Below are positions 52,800-60,529 of a DNA stretch of 64,000 nt, in pieces. The position numbers and the translations under genes are program-made. How positions within the stretch are numbered: the stretch's first letter is position 1; each line of letters opens with the position of its first letter. Under the pieces are notes generated by a model. That model was not told where the DNA came from and did not search any database. It saw only the letters and a list, made by a program, of their open reading frames with translations. This DNA comes from Phycisphaerales bacterium (lineage in GTDB: Bacteria > Planctomycetota > Phycisphaerae > Phycisphaerales > SM1A02), in the NCBI GenBank assembly GCA_009691705.1, contig SIAR01000006.1, positions 1 to 64,000 of the forward strand, written 5' to 3'.

Positions 52800-54709
52800 G
52801 TCGCGTGAACTCCAAGAGAAAGTGCGCGTGTATCGATCGTCATTGCAACTTCGTCGCAGGCGTTGTTGCGCGGGCAATTCGCACAATCTTTGAGCACCTT
52901 CTCGGGAAGCGTGGTCACGGGAACGCTCTTGAACCCACAGCGCCCAAAAAAGTCTGGCACGCGCGTGAGCACGAAGACTTTGGGAATGCCAAGGTCGCCC
53001 GCCCAATCGACGAAGTATCTGGTGAGCGACGTACCAAGTCCTCCACCCTTCTCTCCCGGCGCAACACCGAGCGAGCGAATCTCTGCGACTTGGGGGGTGT
53101 AAATCCAGAGCGATCCACAGGCAACTACGCGATCGCCGCGCACAGCGACTGCGAATTCTGAAAGCGACTCGAGAATCTCATCACGTGAGCGGGGAAGATG
53201 CTCTCCTTGTCCCGTCCAGTGTTGCACAATCGCGCAAATCGCAGGGAGGTCGTTGATATGCGCCTCGCGAATGGTGAACGCGAGCGAAGCACCATCACTC
53301 TCCGCACTGCTCTGTCGACTCTCAGTCACGCTCGCGGCCAATTGCTCGCGGGCGGTCGCGACGGACTGTGCGACTTGCGGCGGTGCGGTGCCACCAAGCA
53401 CGTTTCGTTTTGCGACGGCACTGTCCACCGTGAGCGAGACGTAGACCTCGGCGCCGATGCGCGGTTCGACCAGCTGCATCTCGCTGACAGTAAGTTCTTC
53501 GAGGGGCTTTGATTCGAGGATCGCTGCGCGCACGAGACGGCCCGCAGAGTGGTGCGCTTCACGAAACGGAATGCCCTGACCGACTAGGTAGTCGGCGAGT
53601 TCGGTGGCGTTTGAGTAGCCGCCACCTGCCGCGATTCGAGCTTGTTTGCGGTTGACGGTGAGCCCGTCAAGAACCGGCGGAATCATGCGCAGACTCAACG
53701 AGAGATGCTTCATCGCGTCGAAGAGCGGCTCTTTGTCTTCTTGAAGGTCTTTGTTGTAGGCGAGGGGGAGTCCCTTGAGCACCGTCAAGATGTTGACGAG
53801 GTTGGCGATTTGCCGTCCCGTTTTTCCGCGGATGAGTTCGAGGGCATCGGGATTTTTTTTCTGCGGCATGAGACTCGAGCCGCTGGTGACCGCCTCGGAG
53901 AGTTCGATCAATCCCGCCTCGCCCGTTGCGTAGAAGATGAGATCTTCAGCGAGTCGCGAGAGATGCACCGATGCGAGTGCGCTTGTAGCGAGAGTCTCAA
54001 CGACAAAATCGCGGTCGCTTACGGCATCAAGCGAGTTCGCGGTAGGCGCGGCGAATCCAAGGTCGTGCGCCAGTTGCACGCGGTCGATCGCATAGGCGGT
54101 GCCAGCGAGAGCGCCTGATCCCAGAGGGCAGTTGTTGGCACGCGCAGCAGCATCGCCGAACCGTTGCCGGTCGCGGTTGAGCATCTGCACGTACGCCATA
54201 CACCAGTGGGCAAAGAGGATCGGTTGCGCCCGCTGCAAGTGCGTGTATCCAGGAAAGACAGTCGCGCACTCACGGTCGGCAAGCGCGACGAGACTGCGAA
54301 TTGCGCCGTCGATTTCTTGCTGGCGGCGGGCAATCTGCTTGAGCGTCCAGAGTCGCAGGTCTGTTGCGACTTGATCGTTGCGGCTGCGTCCCGTGTGCAA
54401 TTTCTTGCCCAGCGCGCCGATCCGCGCCACGAGTTCGCGCTCAACCCACGAATGCACATCCTCGTCGGAGGCATTTGTGAGCGTCGCTGGATTCGCTTCG
54501 CCGAATTGCAGGACTTCTGTCAGTGCATGAGTGAGCAACTTGGTCTCTTCGATTGTGAGAACGTCTGCCCGGCCAAGGGCGCGCGCCCATGCGATGCTTC
54601 CCGCGATGTCCTCGCGAAACAAGGTGCGGTCGAACGGCAGTGAGTCATTGAACTCACGAAAGAGAGGATCGGCCGCCGCCGTAAATCTGCCCGCCCAGGT
54701 CACGCTCAT
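52796..54709 (-). CDS. argH: Argininosuccinate lyase fused to GNAT N-acetylglutamate synthase, ArgH(A) type
   Basis: This 637-residue protein starts at ATG 54709 (MSVTWAGRF), overlapping argG by 4 nt. Residues 1 to about 470 are argininosuccinate lyase, with KLHTGRSRNDQVATDLRLW and the signature GSSLMPQKKNPDALE; this step releases arginine and fumarate. Residues about 490-637 form a GNAT domain with an acetyl-CoA loop near APGEKGGGLGTSL and a C-terminal cysteine cluster (CANCPRNNAC). The fusion resembles the ArgH(A) proteins known from marine gamma-proteobacteria, where the extra domain makes N-acetylglutamate. The last and first steps of the pathway are thus on one chain. Confidence 0.92.
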   Translation of the reverse strand: MSVTWAGRFTAAADPLFREFNDSLPFDRTLFREDIAGSIAWARALGRADVLTIEETKLLTHALTEVLQFGEANPATLTNASDEDVHSWVERELVARIGALGKKLHTGRSRNDQVATDLRLWTLKQIARRQQEIDGAIRSLVALADRECATVFPGYTHLQRAQPILFAHWCMAYVQMLNRDRQRFGDAAARANNCPLGSGALAGTAYAIDRVQLAHDLGFAAPTANSLDAVSDRDFVVETLATSALASVHLSRLAEDLIFYATGEAGLIELSEAVTSGSSLMPQKKNPDALELIRGKTGRQIANLVNILTVLKGLPLAYNKDLQEDKEPLFDAMKHLSLSLRMIPPVLDGLTVNRKQARIAAGGGYSNATELADYLVGQGIPFREAHHSAGRLVRAAILESKPLEELTVSEMQLVEPRIGAEVYVSLTVDSAVAKRNVLGGTAPPQVAQSVATAREQLAASVTESRQSSAESDGASLAFTIREAHINDLPAICAIVQHWTGQGEHLPRSRDEILESLSEFAVAVRGDRVVACGSLWIYTPQVAEIRSLGVAPGEKGGGLGTSLTRYFVDWAGDLGIPKVFVLTRVPDFFGRCGFKSVPVTTLPEKVLKDCANCPRNNACDEVAMTIDTRALSLGVHAT

Positions 54710-55989
54710 CGCGCGACCTGCCCAGCACACTCGGTCGGAGTGCGGGCGCATGTTCGTGGCGTTTTCGTAGCCATCGCGCTTGCGTCACGCAACGCTCGGA
54801 TGCGCGTGGGCAACGAGAAGAGGCGAATGAATCCCTCGGCGTGCGTTTGGTCGTAGACCTCGTCGACGCCAAACGTCGCGAACTCTTGGCTGTAGAGCGA
54901 ATTGGGACTGCGCCGTCCTGAAACACTGGCTGTTCCCTTGAAGAGGCGCACACGCACATCGCCGTCGAGCACCGCCGCTGCCTTCTTGACCCCTTCCCAA
55001 AGGGTTTCACGCAGCGGTGTGAACCAGGTGCCTTCGTAGACAATGCGAGCGAACTGCAAAGCGACTTGCTGGCGCCACTGCAGCGTGTCGCGGTCGTAGC
55101 AGAGTTGTTCGAGTCCATTGAGAGCCTCGATGAGAATCGTTCCTCCGGGAGTTTCGTATGCGCCGCGGCTTTTCATGCCCACGAGTCGATTCTCGACGAG
55201 GTCGACACGACCGATGCCGTGTGCGCCACCGACGCGATTGAGAGTTTCGAGAATTGTGACGGAATCCATCGGAACGCCATCGATCGCCGTTGGAAATCCC
55301 GCTCGAAACGAAATCATGACTTCTGCGCCACTGTCGGGTGCGCGGCGCGGATCGCAGGTGAGCATCCAAACATCTTCTGGAGGAGCCTTCCATGGATCTT
55401 CAAGATCACCGCCCTCGTGCGAGATGTGCCACATATTGGCGTCGCGGGAGTAGATTTTCTGGGCGCTTGCTGCGCAGGGAATGTTGCGAACTTCCAGATA
55501 GTCGAGCATCTGCTCCCGGCTCTTGAGGTTCCACAATCGCCACGGTGCGATCACCGGCAAGTGTGGGGCGAGCGCCGCGAATGTGAACTCGAAGCGAACT
55601 TGATCGTTGCCCTTGCCGGTGCAGCCGTGGCTGAGCGCATCGCAACCCTCTTCGAGTGCAACTTCGACTTGCGCGCGTGCGATGATCGGACGTGCGATCG
55701 AGGTGCCAAGCAGGTAGCGACCTTCGTAGACCGATCCAGTGACTGCCATCGGATAGGCAAACTCATCGAGAAATGTTTGGCGCAGATCTTTGATGATGCA
55801 CTTGGTGGCGCCTGAGCGGATCGCCTTCTCTTCGATGCCTTCAAGTTCACGCGTGCCCTGACCGACGTCAGCGACAACCGCAATGACCTCGCAGCCGTAG
55901 GTCTCGACGAGCCAGGGGATGATGCAGGAAGTGTCGAGGCCTCCCGAGTATGCGAGTGAGACACGGCGGGGTTTGAATGATGTGGTCAT
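54706..55989 (-). CDS. argG: Argininosuccinate synthase
   Basis: This 427-residue protein begins MTTSFKPRRVSLAYSGGLDT, with the ATP-binding SGGLDTS near the N-terminus. GCTGKGNDQVRFEF and the SYKLTGTA-equivalent region complete the family pattern. It joins citrulline and aspartate at the cost of ATP. A strong GAAGGAG precedes the ATG. The 3' end overlaps argH(A) by 4 nt, and argF ends 48 nt upstream. Length is typical. Confidence 0.97.
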   Translation of the reverse strand: MTTSFKPRRVSLAYSGGLDTSCIIPWLVETYGCEVIAVVADVGQGTRELEGIEEKAIRSGATKCIIKDLRQTFLDEFAYPMAVTGSVYEGRYLLGTSIARPIIARAQVEVALEEGCDALSHGCTGKGNDQVRFEFTFAALAPHLPVIAPWRLWNLKSREQMLDYLEVRNIPCAASAQKIYSRDANMWHISHEGGDLEDPWKAPPEDVWMLTCDPRRAPDSGAEVMISFRAGFPTAIDGVPMDSVTILETLNRVGGAHGIGRVDLVENRLVGMKSRGAYETPGGTILIEALNGLEQLCYDRDTLQWRQQVALQFARIVYEGTWFTPLRETLWEGVKKAAAVLDGDVRVRLFKGTASVSGRRSPNSLYSQEFATFGVDEVYDQTHAEGFIRLFSLPTRIRALRDASAMATKTPRTCARTPTECAGQVAR

Positions 55990-56037
55990 GAGAGCTCCTT
56001 CAAAGCAATGAGATAGGTGAAACGATTATCTGTGGCC

Positions 56038-57024
56038 TTACGGTGTGAGAGCGGCGTGTGGATGTGCAATCGCGCCCCGAGCTAGGTCGGGGCGCAAGAG
56101 CGCGAGCATCAGGGCGTTCTGGACGTGCATTCGGTTCTCGGCCTGATCGAACACGATTGACGCAGGCGAATCGATTACCTCTGCGGTGACTTCTTCGCCG
56201 CGTTTGGCGGGCAAACAGTGCATGAAACGGGCTTGCGATCCAGCACGCTTCATGAGTGCACCGTCGACGCGGTACGGAGTGAGCAGCGCGATCTTTTCTG
56301 TGGCGCGCGCCTCTTCACCCATCGAGACCCACACATCGGTGTAGACGGCATCTGCCCCAGTGACTGCGCCAAGGTCAGCGGTGCAAACAATGCGAGCTCC
56401 GCTGCGACAGGCCCGCGCATCGGCGACGCGCATAATCTCTATCGGCGGCTTGCACGATGGAGGGGTGATGACTGTCATCCGTCCGCCAATGGTCGCGACC
56501 GTTTCGATCAGAGAATGGCAGACGTTGTTTCCATCGCCGACCCAAACTAGGTGCAATTGTTCGACTGGGATGCCCGTCTCGACCAGCGTGAACAAGTCGG
56601 CGAGGGCCTGACAGGGGTGGTGCAGGTCGCTGAGCGCATTGATGACCGGCACAGAACTTGCGGCAGCGAATCGTTGCAGCAGTTGATGCGACTGACAGCG
56701 AATCGCCACGACATCAACCCAACGCGAAAGATTGCGCGCGTAATCCTCAACGGGCTCGCGCCCACCGATCGGCGAGGACTGGTGGTCGAGAAAGGTCACG
56801 CCGCCGCCGAGTTTCTGAAAGCCCAACTCGAACGAAACACGGGTGCGTAGTGAGGGCTTTTCGAAGAGCATTGCCAGCGAACGTTGCGCGAGTGCTGTTG
56901 CGTAGTCGGCGTAGTTCGACTTCATGCGCGCCGAGAGCGCAAAGAGTTCGGCGATCTCTGTGGCAGAGAGGTCGACAATCTGCAAGAGGTCGCGCGTCAT
57001 CAGAATTGGTTTGGTTGTCGTCAT
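56038..57024 (-). CDS. argF: Ornithine carbamoyltransferase
   Basis: This 328-residue protein has the carbamoyl-phosphate loop FEKPSLRTRVSFE, HHPCQALADL, and the ornithine-binding region with FMHCLPAKRGEEV. It makes citrulline from ornithine and carbamoyl phosphate. The ATG at 57024 overlaps argB by 4 nt; ATG 57000 is a second option. Length is normal. Confidence 0.97.
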   Translation of the reverse strand: MTTTKPILMTRDLLQIVDLSATEIAELFALSARMKSNYADYATALAQRSLAMLFEKPSLRTRVSFELGFQKLGGGVTFLDHQSSPIGGREPVEDYARNLSRWVDVVAIRCQSHQLLQRFAAASSVPVINALSDLHHPCQALADLFTLVETGIPVEQLHLVWVGDGNNVCHSLIETVATIGGRMTVITPPSCKPPIEIMRVADARACRSGARIVCTADLGAVTGADAVYTDVWVSMGEEARATEKIALLTPYRVDGALMKRAGSQARFMHCLPAKRGEEVTAEVIDSPASIVFDQAENRMHVQNALMLALLRPDLARGAIAHPHAALTP

Positions 57025-57848
57025 CTGGTGCTGCTCATAATGTTGGGCGAGACAACCGCATGCACGGCAGTGCCGACCGATTGTCCACTGGCAAGGTCAG
57101 TGAGAATGGTTGGATCGCGCCACGAAGTGATGATGACTGGAGCACCTATGGCTCGCGCTGTCGTATGCGCCCCGCGCACCTTTGGAATCATCCCGCCGTG
57201 AATCACACCCTGCGCGATGAGCCGTTCGATCTCGGCGCCATTGAGCGAGGCGATGAGGGTTCCATCATCGTCGAGAACGCCTGCAACATCGGTCAGAAAA
57301 ACGAGCGCAGTTGCGCCGACCAGTTTCGCGAGCGCGGCTGCAGCATCGTCGCCGTTGACATTGAGAAGTTCTCCGCCAGCAGATGCCGCGATACTCGAAA
57401 CAACTGGCAGAAAGCCAGCGCGCAAGAGCGTCTCGATGAGTCGTGGATCGCCTCCCGTGATTTCTCCGGTGCATCCTGGGTCAAAGTCAAATTGTGTTGA
57501 GACTCGGGCGCGCGTCGTCGATCCATCAGCGAGCGAGAGTCCAACGGCACTGCTCTCGCGCGCGATGAGCAGCGCGACAATGGTGGAGTTCACCGTGCCA
57601 TTGAGCACCGCCGCGATTTCGGGCATGTGGGATGGCGGCGTGATGCGAATGCCGTCGCGCTTTTCGCTGGCGATTCCGAGCCGAGCCAGATGACGGTCGA
57701 CCGCGCTGCCGCCACCATGCACCACTAGTACGCATCCTGGATTCGCTCGGTGCATCGCAGCGACGCCGTCGAGTGTTGCCCAGAGGGCGGCGGCATCATC
57801 GAGCAGTGCTCCTCCAAGTTTGATCACAAAGAGTGGGCGCACTCTCAT
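57021..57848 (-). CDS. argB: Acetylglutamate kinase
   Basis: This 275-residue protein starts at ATG 57848, overlapping argC by 4 nt. It is an amino-acid kinase with FVIKLGGALLDD, VVHGGGSAVDRHL, NGDDAAAALAKLV and a C-terminal GGMIPKVRGAHTTAR. It phosphorylates N-acetylglutamate. In many arginine-producing pathways this enzyme is feedback-inhibited; the N-terminal helix linked to that inhibition is not obvious here. Length is on the short side, but the core is complete. Confidence 0.96.
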   Translation of the reverse strand: MRVRPLFVIKLGGALLDDAAALWATLDGVAAMHRANPGCVLVVHGGGSAVDRHLARLGIASEKRDGIRITPPSHMPEIAAVLNGTVNSTIVALLIARESSAVGLSLADGSTTRARVSTQFDFDPGCTGEITGGDPRLIETLLRAGFLPVVSSIAASAGGELLNVNGDDAAAALAKLVGATALVFLTDVAGVLDDDGTLIASLNGAEIERLIAQGVIHGGMIPKVRGAHTTARAIGAPVIITSWRDPTILTDLASGQSVGTAVHAVVSPNIMSSTR

Positions 57849-58948
57849 GAGTTCACCCCGCTCGCAACCGACTGCGTTGAAGCGGCGATTGAGGGCGCCG
57901 CAAAGCCGAGCGTTTCGGGAAAGCCAAAGCGGATGTTGAAGCACTGCACGGCCTGTCCAGCGGCGCCCTTGAGCAAATTGTCGAGCGCACTACAGACAAT
58001 GAGATGATGCCGCACGGGATCGAAGGCCAGGCCGATGTCGCAGCGGTTGCTTCCCTCGACAGCTGCAACAGATGGCCACTCGCCCGCCTTCAGCAGCGTG
58101 ACGAATGGCTCGGACGCATAGCGGGCGTTGAGTATGGCGCGCACATCACCCTCAACCACTGTCGGCCGAAGCGTGAGGTGAATCGTCGAGAGAATGCCGC
58201 GATCGAATGGACCAAGGTGGGGGGTGAAGATGATGTCGCCGCCAGTCTCTTGTGCCATCTCGGGCTGGTGGCGATGTGAAAACACTCCATATGGTTGCTG
58301 ACTGACTTCACAGAAGAGGCTCTTCAGTGCGAGTGATCGGCCCGCGCCGCTCACTCCACTCGTTGAGTCAACGATGATCGGCGCCTCGGTCGTGAGTCCC
58401 GCTGCGATGAGCGGGCGAATTGCGAGGACGACGCTAGTGGGATAGCAACCCGGGACCGCGATCAACTGCGCCTCTGAAATCGCCGCGCGGTTCAATTCAG
58501 CGATGCCGTAGACGGCACGCGCGAGCAGGTCGGGGTGCGCATGCGTGAACGCATAGTGCTTTGGATATGCAGCGGCGTCGCGCAGGCGAAAGGCCGCCGA
58601 GAGATCGAGCACTGTGATTCCAGCGGCGCAGAGGGCCGGGGCGAGATCGTGGCTCGCTTCGTGGGGAGTTGCGAGAAAAACAGCGTCGGGCTTGAGCGCG
58701 AGGATCGCTGCCGTGGTCGCTGCGTGCACGTGCAAGTCGGTCCATCCGCGAAAGCGCGGAAAAATCTGGTCAAATCGCGGCGGTTGGTCGGCGCGCGCCG
58801 CTGAACCGAAGAGCCCAATGAGGTCGACTAGGCGGTGTTTGAGCAGGATTCCAACCAACTCTGCGCCCGAATAGCCAGCGGCGCCAACAACGACAGCCCG
58901 GCAGAGATTCTCGCGCGGCGAATCAAAATGAATAGTCGAAGTCTTCAT
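57845..58948 (-). CDS. argC: N-acetyl-gamma-glutamyl-phosphate reductase
   Basis: This 367-residue protein starts at ATG 58948 (MKTSTIHFDSPRENL). It has the NADP-binding VVVGAAGYSGAELVGIL, FLATPHEASHDLAPAL, and the catalytic Cys in VPGCYPTSVVLAIRPL, together with SHRHQPEMAQETG. It reduces N-acetylglutamyl phosphate to the semialdehyde. It lies 26 nt after argR in the same run. Length is typical of type 1 ArgC. Confidence 0.96.
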   Translation of the reverse strand: MKTSTIHFDSPRENLCRAVVVGAAGYSGAELVGILLKHRLVDLIGLFGSAARADQPPRFDQIFPRFRGWTDLHVHAATTAAILALKPDAVFLATPHEASHDLAPALCAAGITVLDLSAAFRLRDAAAYPKHYAFTHAHPDLLARAVYGIAELNRAAISEAQLIAVPGCYPTSVVLAIRPLIAAGLTTEAPIIVDSTSGVSGAGRSLALKSLFCEVSQQPYGVFSHRHQPEMAQETGGDIIFTPHLGPFDRGILSTIHLTLRPTVVEGDVRAILNARYASEPFVTLLKAGEWPSVAAVEGSNRCDIGLAFDPVRHHLIVCSALDNLLKGAAGQAVQCFNIRFGFPETLGFAAPSIAASTQSVASGVNS

Positions 58949-58974
58949 CTTTGTGTTTCGTAATGTGCGCCCTA

Positions 58975-59481
58975 TTAGCGGCGCTGACGCGCACCGGGGA
59001 GCGAACGATCCGCTGCAGACTGCCGCGAAAGTGCCTGCAGCTGTCGGGCGGTGAGGCGCGCCGAAGTTGCCGAGGTGCATGCGATGAAAATGCAGTCGTC
59101 GCCCGCAATCGTTCCAAGCACGCCGGCGAGCGCTGCGCGATCAATCTCGACCGCGAGGGCACTTGCCTGCCCCGGAGGAGTGTGCACGATCACCTGTGTG
59201 CCACCCGTCGAAACTTCAAGAAGCAGTCGGCGCGCAGTCGCAGCGAGAGATGTTCTGGAGGCGGGGGCGTGTGCGGCGCTGAGCAGGCAGTATCCGCCCG
59301 CTGATTTCACAACGCCAAGTTCGGTCAAATCGCGCGAGAGGGTCGTTTGGGTGGTGACAACGCCAACGCGCTCGAGTTGCAGGGCGAGGTCGAGTTGGTT
59401 TGAGATCTTTCCAGACTCAATCAACTTGATGATGTGGCGGCGGCGCTGTGCCTTTCCGATGCTGACCGACATGCTTTTCAT
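58975..59481 (-). CDS. argR: Arginine repressor
   Basis: This 168-residue protein has the N-terminal winged helix with SNQLDLALQLERVGVVTTQTTLSRDLTELGV-like sequence and the C-terminal oligomerisation/arginine-binding domain with VEIDRAALAGVLGTIAGDDCIFIACTS, where the GTIAGDDC segment supplies the ligand-binding Asp pair. ATG 59481 and ATG 59472 are both possible starts. A near-perfect ARG-box palindrome overlaps its promoter, so it is probably autoregulated. It leads the arginine operon argR-argCBFGH(A)-argJ. Confidence 0.93.
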   Translation of the reverse strand: MKSMSVSIGKAQRRRHIIKLIESGKISNQLDLALQLERVGVVTTQTTLSRDLTELGVVKSAGGYCLLSAAHAPASRTSLAATARRLLLEVSTGGTQVIVHTPPGQASALAVEIDRAALAGVLGTIAGDDCIFIACTSATSARLTARQLQALSRQSAADRSLPGARQRR

Positions 59482-59490
59482 GTCGCATTA

Positions 59491-59510
59491 TTATGCAGTC
59501 GACTGAATAA
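59491..59510 (-). promoter_or_regulatory. ARG-box-like operator in the argR promoter
   Basis: TTATGCAGTCGACTGAATAA is a 20-bp palindrome with one mismatched pair, and its outer halves resemble ArgR half-sites (TGAAT/ATTCA). It fills the spacer between a -35 TTGACT (59513-59518) and a -10 CATAAT (59490-59495), which are 17 nt apart on the minus strand. Bound ArgR would block polymerase directly. Confidence 0.72.
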
Positions 59511-59514
59511 AAAG

Positions 59515-60267
59515 TCAAGCCTGCCCGACGGAAGTTTCTGCGACGGGAACCGCGACGGGCTTTTCTGCGACCGACTTGGCTTCCGACTTTTCATTCGCCT
59601 TGGCCCCAGCCTTGGCCTCAGCAGGTTTCGCGCTCTTCGATCCGCCAGCTTTCTTCTTGATCGAGTCAATCTTGGCGCGATCGGGCACGAGAATCATCGA
59701 CATGCGCTTGCCGTTCATGCGGGGGGCAAGTTCAACTCGGCCAATATCCGCCAGTTCTTGCGCGATCTGCGCCATGCGTTCATCACCCTTGCTCTTGTAT
59801 GCCAACTCGCGTCCGCGAAAGTTCTGCACAAAGACAACGCGGTATCCCTCCATCAGAAAGTCACGGGCTTGATTGACGCGAATGGCGACGTCGTGCGGAT
59901 CGATCTTCATCGAGCGACCGAGGCGAACCTCTTTCATTTCGCCAGCCTTCGACTTCGTCTTTTGTTGCTTGTCTTTCTTCGCCTGTTCGTACTTGAACTT
60001 TCCGAAGTCCATGATGCGCACTACTGGCGGCTTCGAATCTGCGGCAATCTCAACAAGGTCGAGCCCCGCATCGGCTGCCCGACGTTTGGCTTCGTCGAGT
60101 TCAACGACGCCGATCATGACGCCATCCTGATCAATCAGGCGCAGCGGAGTGACGCGAATGCGATCATTGATACGAGGGCCTGAGTCACGTGAATCGCGAA
60201 AGGGAGGACGACGGTTGAACTGGCTCAGAGTGAATTCCTCAGCGGGCAAACTGACAGACGAGTGCAC
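59515..60267 (-). CDS. infC: Translation initiation factor IF-3
   Basis: This protein has up to 250 residues from GTG 60267. Ordinary IF-3 sequence begins near residue 32 (RINDRIRVTPLRLIDQDG), so the true start may be internal, perhaps at a rare codon, as is common for infC. MDFGKFKYEQAKK and the C-terminal KIDPHDVAIRVNQARDFLMEGY domain are conserved. A 35-residue Ala/Lys/Glu tail follows residue 215. It prevents subunit joining and proofreads initiator tRNA. rpmI and rplT, which usually follow, are absent, and argR follows instead. Its stop codon overlaps the argR -35 region. Confidence 0.95.
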   Translation of the reverse strand: MHSSVSLPAEEFTLSQFNRRPPFRDSRDSGPRINDRIRVTPLRLIDQDGVMIGVVELDEAKRRAADAGLDLVEIAADSKPPVVRIMDFGKFKYEQAKKDKQQKTKSKAGEMKEVRLGRSMKIDPHDVAIRVNQARDFLMEGYRVVFVQNFRGRELAYKSKGDERMAQIAQELADIGRVELAPRMNGKRMSMILVPDRAKIDSIKKKAGGSKSAKPAEAKAGAKANEKSEAKSVAEKPVAVPVAETSVGQA

Positions 60268-60452
60268 TCCGAGCCATGCCGCAATGGGCGTCGGGCGAAC
60301 GATGGAACGATGCTTCTAATAATGCGTGAACCGGGCAAGTCCAAAGCAAGACGATGGGAGAAACCCGCCATCATGCGCAAGGGAGATTGAGAACAAACCA
60401 AGCAGTCAGAAATCGCATGAATCGAATGATCTCAAAGGGTGCGCGGTGCAAA

Positions 60453-60468
60453 CTGGACGGGTGTCCAG
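60453..60468. other. Hairpin in the thrS-infC intergenic region
   Basis: CTGGAC (60453-60458) pairs with GTCCAG (60463-60468) around GGGT, flanked by CGGT (60444-60447) and ACCG (60469-60472), which can extend it. On the minus strand only TTT follows, so it is a weak terminator at most, or part of an infC leader. The rest of the 262-nt gap (60268-60529) shows nothing clear. Confidence 0.35.
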
Positions 60469-60529
60469 ACCGTGGCAACCTACCACGCAATTCGATTCTT
60501 GGCGAAGAAAACTCGAAAGAATAGGCAAA

